A stretch of 64,000 nt of DNA from the NCBI RefSeq assembly GCF_014203545.1, contig NZ_JACHJG010000004.1:248001-312000 (forward strand). The letters are read 5' to 3'. Below are positions 59,240-64,000 of the stretch, in pieces. The notes below the pieces were generated by a model. The model made no database searches, was not told where the DNA came from, and worked only from the letters and a program-made list of their open reading frames with translations. Made by a program: the position numbers and the translations under genes. How positions within the stretch are numbered: position 1 is the stretch's first letter; each line of letters opens with the position of its first letter. Source of the stretch: Streptomyces netropsis (GTDB taxonomy: Bacteria; Actinomycetota; Actinomycetes; Streptomycetales; Streptomycetaceae).

Positions 59240-59311
59240 GGACGATTAGCTCAGCGGGAGAGCGCTTCCCTGACACGGAAGAGGTCACTGGTTCAATCCC
59301 AGTATCGTCCA
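59240..59311 (+). tRNA. tRNA-Val(GAC), copy 1 (GGACGAT acceptor)
   Basis: A 72-nt gene with acceptor GGACGAT/ATCGTCC, anticodon stem CTTCC-GGAAG and loop CTGACAC (anticodon GAC). CCA is encoded at 59312-59314. Confidence 0.97.
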
Positions 59312-59334
59312 CCAGGGTCTTCATAGACCTTCCC

Positions 59335-59406
59335 GCGCGATTAGCTCAGCGGGAGAGCGCTTCCCTGACACGGAAGAGGTCACTGGTTCAATCCCAGTAT
59401 CGCGCA
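59335..59406 (+). tRNA. tRNA-Val(GAC), copy 2 (GCGCGAT acceptor)
   Basis: Body identical to copy 1 but with the acceptor GCGCGAT/ATCGCGC. No CCA is encoded. It is 23 bp after copy 1. Confidence 0.97.
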
Positions 59407-59434
59407 CGCTACCTGCGGAAACGCAGTACATCCC

Positions 59435-59506
59435 GGACGATTAGCTCAGCGGGAGAGCGCTTCCCTGACACGGAAGAGGTCACTGGTTCAATCCCAGTAT
59501 CGTCCA
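59435..59506 (+). tRNA. tRNA-Val(GAC), copy 3 (GGACGAT acceptor)
   Basis: Same sequence as copy 1, located exactly 195 bp after it, with encoded CCA at 59507-59509. Confidence 0.97.
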
Positions 59507-59529
59507 CCAGGGTCTTCACGGACCCTCCC

Positions 59530-59601
59530 GCGCGATTAGCTCAGCGGGAGAGCGCTTCCCTGACACGGAAGAGGTCACTGGTTCAATCCCAGTATCGCGC
59601 A
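59530..59601 (+). tRNA. tRNA-Val(GAC), copy 4 (GCGCGAT acceptor)
   Basis: Same sequence as copy 2, exactly 195 bp after it, without encoded CCA. It ends the six-gene tRNA array Gly-Cys-Val-Val-Val-Val. Confidence 0.97.
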
Positions 59602-59615
59602 CAGGAATCGGCCGA

Positions 59616-59641
59616 GGGCCGGGGCTTTCGAGCTCCGGCCC
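59616..59641 (+). terminator. Terminator of the tRNA array
   Basis: A 10-bp stem with one G-T pair, 59616-59625 with 59632-59641, loop TTTCGA, followed by TTTGTCGTC. It lies 14 bp after the last tRNA gene. Confidence 0.88.
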
Positions 59642-59674
59642 TTTGTCGTCGTATGCCGTGTATGCGGACGCGCG

Positions 59675-59706
59675 ATGGCCGGGCACCTCCCCAGGTGCCC
59701 GGCCAT
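59675..59706. terminator. Terminator of the 68-residue membrane protein gene
   Basis: A perfect 14-bp stem with loop CCCC, 59675-59688 with 59693-59706. It lies between the tRNA array and the convergent small gene at 59796. Confidence 0.88.
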
Positions 59707-59795
59707 TCGTGCCGTCCGCCGCACCCCCGTCCCCACGGGGTTATCGGCCGGCCTGCCCCCGGCCCGGGCCGCTCTCCCGGGCCCGGGGCACGTTC

Positions 59796-60002
59796 TCAGT
59801 GCCCCAGCATTCCGGCCACGGACGACGCTTGGGTGACGACGGCGTCCCAGCCGCCGAAGACCACGGCGAGGAGGGTCGCCAGCGGCAGCACCATCGCCGC
59901 CGCGACCAGGGGATGACGGGTGCCGGACGGACGGTCGCCGAAGACGCCCGCGAGTCGGTGCTCCTGCGACCGGTCGGCCGCGCGTCCTGCACTGTCCGCC
60001 AT
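59796..60002 (-). CDS. Small membrane protein, 68 residues
   Basis: A charged N-terminal half (RAADRSQEHRLAGVFGDRPS) is followed by one membrane helix (HPLVAAAMVLPLATLLAVVF) and a short C-terminus. The ATG has AGGAGAGGG upstream, a strong ribosome binding site, and a terminator follows. I know no function. Confidence 0.8.
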   Translation of the reverse strand: MADSAGRAADRSQEHRLAGVFGDRPSGTRHPLVAAAMVLPLATLLAVVFGGWDAVVTQASSVAGMLGH

Positions 60003-60225
60003 CGTCCCTCTCCTGTCGTTTCGAGAGCGGCGGGCGCCTGACCTCGGGGGACGAGTGCTGCCGCCCGCCGCTCGATTCCAATCTAGGCGCCGGGCGACAT
60101 CCCGGCGTCATGCCCTCGTACCCATTGACGGGCCTCCCCGAGGATGACCCGGACCGCGCGGGGCTACTCCCCTGGGTGGAGACCGGGGCCCGGGCCTTGG
60201 GGTCTTCCCCCAGGGGCCGGCAGGG

Positions 60226-60456
60226 TCAGGGCGTCTCGTCGGCCCTCGGCACGGGGTGCTCCACCAGGGCGAGCACCCGGCCGGCCATGAAGCGCGCCGT
60301 ACGCACGACCGAGCCTCCCCGGGTGACTTCGCTCACTTCCACCACGCCCCGGCGCACCGTCGTCTCCACCCTCCGGCCGGCCCTGCCGGCCACCACTTCG
60401 TACGTCCGTGTCGTGTCCCCCGCGTCCACGACTATCTCCACCCGATCACCCTTCAC
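60226..60456 (-). CDS. Small conserved hypothetical protein, 76 residues
   Basis: The sequence begins KGDRVEIVVDAGDTTRTYEV and has alternating strands (VETTVRRGVVEVSEVTR, SVVRTARFMAGRVLALVEHP), suggesting a small beta-rich domain of the kind found beside signalling genes in streptomycetes. The GTG start has GGGGGA upstream. It is divergent from the kinase gene at 60654. The function is unknown. Confidence 0.75.
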   Translation of the reverse strand: MKGDRVEIVVDAGDTTRTYEVVAGRAGRRVETTVRRGVVEVSEVTRGGSVVRTARFMAGRVLALVEHPVPRADETP

Positions 60457-60653
60457 GGCTTCAATCCCCCTTCCGCGACGGCCTCTTGAGGTCGCGCACC
60501 CGGGCCGGGGCCCCGCTGCCGGCGCTCCGTGCCCACTCCGTCAGGATCCCACCGGGCACTGACAATCCGGTCGCCGACGCATGCGCGGCCTATCAGCGCG
60601 CCCGCCCGGCAATCCGTAAGCTGTGCCACGTCAGACGGGACCGGGCAGCGGGG

Positions 60654-61940
60654 ATGAAGATGACGATGATGCGGCTCCGGCGCGAGGACCCGCGTGTCGT
60701 CGGCTCGTTCCGGCTTCACCGCCGGCTGGGCGCCGGCGGCATGGGCGTGGTGTACCTCGGCTCCGACCGGCGCGGGCAGCGGGTGGCGCTGAAGGTGATC
60801 CGGCCTGATCTGGCCGAGGACCAGGAGTTCCGTTCGCGGTTCGCGCGGGAGGTGTCGGCCGCGCGGCGGATCCGCGGCGGCTGCACGGCGCGGCTGGTCG
60901 CCGCGGACCTGGAGGCGGACCGTCCGTGGTTCGCCACGCAGTACGTACCGGGCCCCTCCCTGCACGACAAGGTGAACGAGGAAGGGCCGCTGTCGGCGGC
61001 TCAGACCGCCTCCATCGGGGCGGCGTTGGCCGAGGGGCTGCTCGCGGTGCACGACGCGGGGGTGGTGCACCGCGATCTGAAGCCGTCGAACATCCTGCTC
61101 TCCCCCAAGGGCCCCCGGATCATCGACTTCGGCATCGCCTGGGCGACCGGGGCGAGCACGCTGACGCACGTCGGCACGGCGGTCGGCTCACCCGGCTTCC
61201 TCGCGCCCGAGCAGGTGCGGGGCGCCGCGGTGACGCCCGCGACGGACGTCTTCGCCCTCGGCGCGACCCTCGCCTACGCCTCGACCGCGGACTCCCCCTT
61301 CGGCCAGGGCAGTTCGGAGGTCATGCTCTACCGCGTCGTGCACGAGGAACCGCAGCTCATGGGCGTGCCGGACGCGCTGGCGCCGCTGGTGCACGCCTGT
61401 CTGGCCAAGGACCCCGAGGACCGGCCGAGCACGCTTCAGCTGTCGCTGCGGCTCAAGGAGATCGCGGCGCGCGAGGCGCAGGGCCTCTCGGACGGACGCC
61501 CGCCGGCGCCGCGCCGTGAGCCGGAGCGGCCGTCCGGGCAGCGCGCCGCGGAGTACGCGGAGCAGCGCACCCTGCGGCGTCCCGGCAGCACCCCGCCGCC
61601 GCGCCCGCAATCGCCGTCCCGGCCCGCCGAGGCGAACCGGCCGCAGGCGCCGCGTCCGGGCGGGGCCCGCCCGAGCGGTGCGCGACGGACGGGCGGGACG
61701 AGCGGCGCGGCACGGACTCCTCGCACCGGTTCGCGGCCGGGCGGCCGTACGGGGCCGGGTGCCCGGCGGCCGGCCGACCCCCGGTTGCTCCGGCAGCGGC
61801 TGATCGTCTTCGTCGTGGTGACGTTGCTGGTCGCGCTGGGGATCGCGGCGGCGCAGGGCTGTCAGGGGCCGGCGAACAGCAAGGGTGCCGTGCCCCCGGT
61901 CCCGGCGGTGGCGAACGTTTCCGGACCGTCCACCGGCTGA
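60654..61940 (+). CDS. Membrane-anchored Ser/Thr protein kinase
   Basis: The 428-residue protein has a Hanks-type kinase domain at about residues 20-270. The Gly loop is RLGAGGMGVVYLG, the Lys VALKVIRPD, the catalytic loop VVHRDLKPSNILL, DFGIAWATGAS, and the APE equivalent SPGFLAPEQVRG. About 100 Pro/Arg-rich residues follow, then one membrane helix (LIVFVVVTLLVALGIAAA), and only about 30 residues outside. It lacks PASTA domains. The ATG at 60654 is close to GGGG; later ATG codons 60660, 60666 and 60669 are alternatives. Confidence 0.92.
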   Translation: MKMTMMRLRREDPRVVGSFRLHRRLGAGGMGVVYLGSDRRGQRVALKVIRPDLAEDQEFRSRFAREVSAARRIRGGCTARLVAADLEADRPWFATQYVPGPSLHDKVNEEGPLSAAQTASIGAALAEGLLAVHDAGVVHRDLKPSNILLSPKGPRIIDFGIAWATGASTLTHVGTAVGSPGFLAPEQVRGAAVTPATDVFALGATLAYASTADSPFGQGSSEVMLYRVVHEEPQLMGVPDALAPLVHACLAKDPEDRPSTLQLSLRLKEIAAREAQGLSDGRPPAPRREPERPSGQRAAEYAEQRTLRRPGSTPPPRPQSPSRPAEANRPQAPRPGGARPSGARRTGGTSGAARTPRTGSRPGGRTGPGARRPADPRLLRQRLIVFVVVTLLVALGIAAAQGCQGPANSKGAVPPVPAVANVSGPSTG

Positions 61941-61949
61941 CCCCGTGGA

Positions 61950-61974
61950 GCCCGCAGGGGTCAGTCCTGCGGGC
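61950..61974. terminator. Convergent terminator overlapping the rRNA methyltransferase stop
   Basis: A 9-bp stem, 61950-61958 with 61966-61974, with a 7-nt loop. The stop codon of the minus-strand gene (61961-61963) lies in the loop, so the hairpin covers its 3' end. Confidence 0.7.
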
Positions 61975-62779
61975 GGCCCGTGGCCACGGCGTAGAACGAC
62001 ACGGCTGCCGCGGCGCCGACGTTGAGCGAGTCGACTCCGTGGGCCATCGGGATGCGGACCCATTCGTCGGCCGCCCGCAGCGCGCGGGCGGACAGGCCGT
62101 CGCCCTCCGCGCCGAGCATCAGCGCGACCCGGTCCAGGCGGTGCGGGGCGACCGTGTCGAGGGGGGTGGCCTTCTCGTCCGGGGTGAGGGCCAGGAGCCT
62201 GAAGCCGGCCTCGCGGACGGTCTCCAGGTCGCGGGGCCAGCTGTCCAGGCGTGCGTAGGGCACGGAGAAGACGGCGCCCATGGAGACCTTCACGGACCGC
62301 CGGTAGAGGGGGTCGGCGCAGTCCGGGGAGAGCAGGACCGCGTCCATGCCCAGGGCCGCGGCGCTGCGGAAGATCGCGCCGATGTTGGTGTGGTCGACGA
62401 GCGACTCCAGGACGGCGACGCGGCGTGCGCCGCGCAGCAGTTCCTCGGCCGGGGGCAGTTGCTTGCGCTCCAGGGAGGCCAGCGCTCCCCGGTGGACGTG
62501 ATAGCCCGTCACCTGCTCGGCGAGGGCCGGGGTCACGGCGTAGACGGGGGCCGTCGACTCCTCGATGACGTCACGCATGACGTCGACCCACTTGGCCGAC
62601 AGCAGCATCGAGCGCATCTCGTACCCCGCGTCGCGGGCCCGGCGGATCACCTTCTCGCCCTCGGCGATGAAGAGCCCTTCGGCCGGTTCGCGGCGGCGGC
62701 GCAGCTCGACGTCGGTCAGGCCGGTGTAGTCGTGCAGGCGCGGGTCGTCGGGGTCGTCGATGGTGATGAGTTCAGCCAC
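61961..62779 (-). CDS. TrmH/SpoU-family RNA methyltransferase
   Basis: The 272-residue protein has an N-terminal substrate-binding domain (GLFIAEGEKVIRRARDAGYE) and the knotted SPOUT domain with LVDHTNIGAIFRSAAALG (motif 1), LMLGAEGDGLS (motif 2) and IPMAHGVDSLNVGAAAAV (motif 3). It probably 2'-O-methylates rRNA or tRNA. The exact site cannot be told. The start is GTG 62779. It is convergent with the kinase and shares a hairpin with it. Confidence 0.92.
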   Translation of the reverse strand: MAELITIDDPDDPRLHDYTGLTDVELRRRREPAEGLFIAEGEKVIRRARDAGYEMRSMLLSAKWVDVMRDVIEESTAPVYAVTPALAEQVTGYHVHRGALASLERKQLPPAEELLRGARRVAVLESLVDHTNIGAIFRSAAALGMDAVLLSPDCADPLYRRSVKVSMGAVFSVPYARLDSWPRDLETVREAGFRLLALTPDEKATPLDTVAPHRLDRVALMLGAEGDGLSARALRAADEWVRIPMAHGVDSLNVGAAAAVSFYAVATGRPQD

Positions 62780-62830
62780 GGGGTGATACTGCCTTGTCCT
62801 GGTCGGGCCTACGGGGGATGCGGGGCCGGT

Positions 62831-64000
62831 CTACCGGTCGACGGGCGGGCCGACCGCCACCACGTCGCCGATGACGATGACGGCGGGGGGGCGTATCCCC
62901 TCGGCCTTGACCCGCTCCCCCGCCGTGGCGAGCGTCGCGTCGACGCGGCGCTGGGCGGCGGTCGTGCCTTCCTGCACCACCGCGACGGGGGTCTCGGGCG
63001 ACCGTCCGTGCGCCACGAGGGTCTCGGCGATCGCGGCGATGTTCTCCACCGCCATCAGCAGGACGAGGGTGCCGCGCAGCCGGGCGAGCGCCTCCCAGTC
63101 GGCCAGCGACCGGGGGTCGTCGGGTCTGACGTGCCCGCTGACGACCGTGAACTCGTGTGCCACGCCGCGGTGGGTGACGGGGATCCCGGCCGCGGCGGGG
63201 ACGCTGATCGAGCTGGAGATGCCGGGGACGACGGTACAGGTGATGCCGTGCTCGGCGAGCGCCTGGACCTCTTCCATGCCGCGGCCGAAGACGTACGGGT
63301 CGCCGCCCTTGAGACGGACGACGGCCTTGCCGGCCTTGGCGTGCTCGATGAGGGCGTTGTTGATGGCCTCCTGGGCCATGAAGCGGCCGTACGGGATCTT
63401 CGCCGCGTCGATCACCTCGACGTGCGGCGGGAGTTCGTCGAGCAGGTCGCGGGGGCCGAGCCGGTCGGCGATGACCACGTCGGCCTCGGCGAGCAGCCGG
63501 CGGCCGCGCACGGTGATCAGGTCGGGGTCGCCGGGGCCGCCGCCGACGAGGGCGACGGCGGGTCGGTCGGCGCGGCTGCGGTAGTGCGGCGCGGCCAGCG
63601 AGCCGTCGCGCAGGCCCTCGACGACGGCGTCGCGCACGGCGGCCGAGCGGCGCGGGTCCGCTCCGGTGAGTACGGCGACCGTCACGCCCTCGCTGCGGCC
63701 GGTGGCCGGGGTCCAGGCGGAGGCGGCCGCGGCGTCGTCGCTGCGCACGGCCCACACCCGGCGGGCCTCGGCCTCGGCGGAGGCGGCTTCGTTGGCGGCC
63801 GGGTCGTCGGTGGAGATCAGGGCGTACCAGGCGCCCTCGAAGTCGCCGTCGCGGTAGCGGCGGCGCTCCCAGCGCAGCTCCCCGGCCTCCGCCATCGCCT
63901 CGACGGACGGGGTCGCGGAGGGGGAGATCAGCAGGACGTCGGCGCCCGCCGCGATCAGCGCGGGCAGTCGGCGCTGGGCGACCTGTCCGGCGCCGAGGAC
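62831..64000 (-). CDS. cobA: Siroheme synthase-type fusion (precorrin-2 dehydrogenase / uroporphyrinogen-III C-methyltransferase), 5' end outside the window
   Basis: The visible 389 codons hold two domains. The N-terminal part, reading out of the window end (VLGAGQVAQRRLPALIAAGA), is a precorrin-2 dehydrogenase-like NAD domain. From about residue 150 of the visible part comes the SAM-dependent methyltransferase: VALVGGGPGDPDLITVRGRR, LKGGDPYVFGRGMEE, GISSSISVPAAAGIPVTHRG and PPAVIVIGDVV. The fusion makes siroheme or feeds cobalamin synthesis. Starting at MAEAGELRWERR (63895) would cut the first domain, so the gene must begin beyond 64000. Confidence 0.93.
   Translation of the reverse strand, partial: VLGAGQVAQRRLPALIAAGADVLLISPSATPSVEAMAEAGELRWERRRYRDGDFEGAWYALISTDDPAANEAASAEAEARRVWAVRSDDAAAASAWTPATGRSEGVTVAVLTGADPRRSAAVRDAVVEGLRDGSLAAPHYRSRADRPAVALVGGGPGDPDLITVRGRRLLAEADVVIADRLGPRDLLDELPPHVEVIDAAKIPYGRFMAQEAINNALIEHAKAGKAVVRLKGGDPYVFGRGMEEVQALAEHGITCTVVPGISSSISVPAAAGIPVTHRGVAHEFTVVSGHVRPDDPRSLADWEALARLRGTLVLLMAVENIAAIAETLVAHGRSPETPVAVVQEGTTAAQRRVDATLATAGERVKAEGIRPPAVIVIGDVVAVGPPVDR

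Noticed and set aside
62831-63895. MAEAGELRWERR at 63895 as the start of the siroheme synthase gene
   Set aside because: The upstream in-frame sequence to 64000 reads as the NAD-binding N-terminus (VLGAGQVAQRRLPAL), so the start lies beyond the window.

Overview
The window looks like a stretch of the core chromosome of a Streptomyces. GC content is very high, GTG and TTG starts are common, many genes overlap by 4 bp, and the developmental gene ssgB is present. The gene order (efp, aro genes, mltG, alaS, rpsD, hisS, relA, apt, secFD, yajC, ruvBAC, yebC, pdxTS, the PI-mannoside genes, HIT, thrS, ssgB) is the conserved actinobacterial backbone. No prophage, insertion sequence or biosynthetic cluster is visible.

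Layout. 1-9158 (minus): EF-P, an M24-like protein, a P-loop protein, then the shikimate genes aroQ-aroB-aroK-aroC-aroE, mltG and ruvX. 9161-12605: alaS and two small envelope-type genes. 12786-18901: a STAND ATPase, rpsD, an iron-box-preceded DUF2470 gene, rarA and a VKOR-like membrane protein. 18961-33879: hisS, an MBL hydrolase, a secreted cyclophilin, a DUF349 protein, relA, apt, secF, secD, yajC, ruvB, ruvA, ruvC and yebC. 33942-39549: pdxT, pdxS, a LemA-like protein and the phosphatidylinositol mannoside operon. 40194-46980: an EF-G paralogue with degenerate GTPase motifs, an unknown membrane protein, a beta-propeller lipoprotein with a deacetylase-like lipoprotein, and a HIT protein. 47120-51977: thrS, an OB-fold/DUF4365 gene pair and a DnaQ-like exonuclease. 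52074-64000: eight tRNA genes (three Val(GAC)/Val(CAC)/Gly/Cys groups), ssgB, small membrane proteins, pabC-pabB, a Ser/Thr kinase, a TrmH-type methyltransferase and a siroheme synthase cut by the window end.

The most unusual object is at 47031-47118, in the 3' untranslated region of thrS. It has the form of a two-repeat type I-E CRISPR mini-array: one intact 29-nt repeat one base after the thrS stop, a 30-nt spacer, and a degenerate 29-nt repeat that keeps its hairpin and runs into the terminator. The spacer is 24/30 identical to the antisense of a conserved thrS segment (47562-47591) in the same operon. Read on the plus strand it encodes the ThrRS signature IQLDFKLPER, against [10 protein letters not shown] in the resident enzyme. 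This suggests a guide RNA made from the thrS transcript and aimed, with partial complementarity, at thrS itself or at a foreign thrS. No cas gene lies in the window, so the effector would have to be elsewhere in the genome.

Other notable points are a repeated intergenic palindrome family (2375-2426 and 18134-18203), a terminator hairpin inside the 3' end of a coding sequence (14986-15030), an iron box shared by the rpsD/DUF2470 divergent region, degenerate tandem repeats at 36222-36655, a tandem duplication of tRNA-Val(GAC) pairs, and enzymes whose usual catalytic or metal-binding residues are replaced (M24-like protein, EF-G2, deacetylase).
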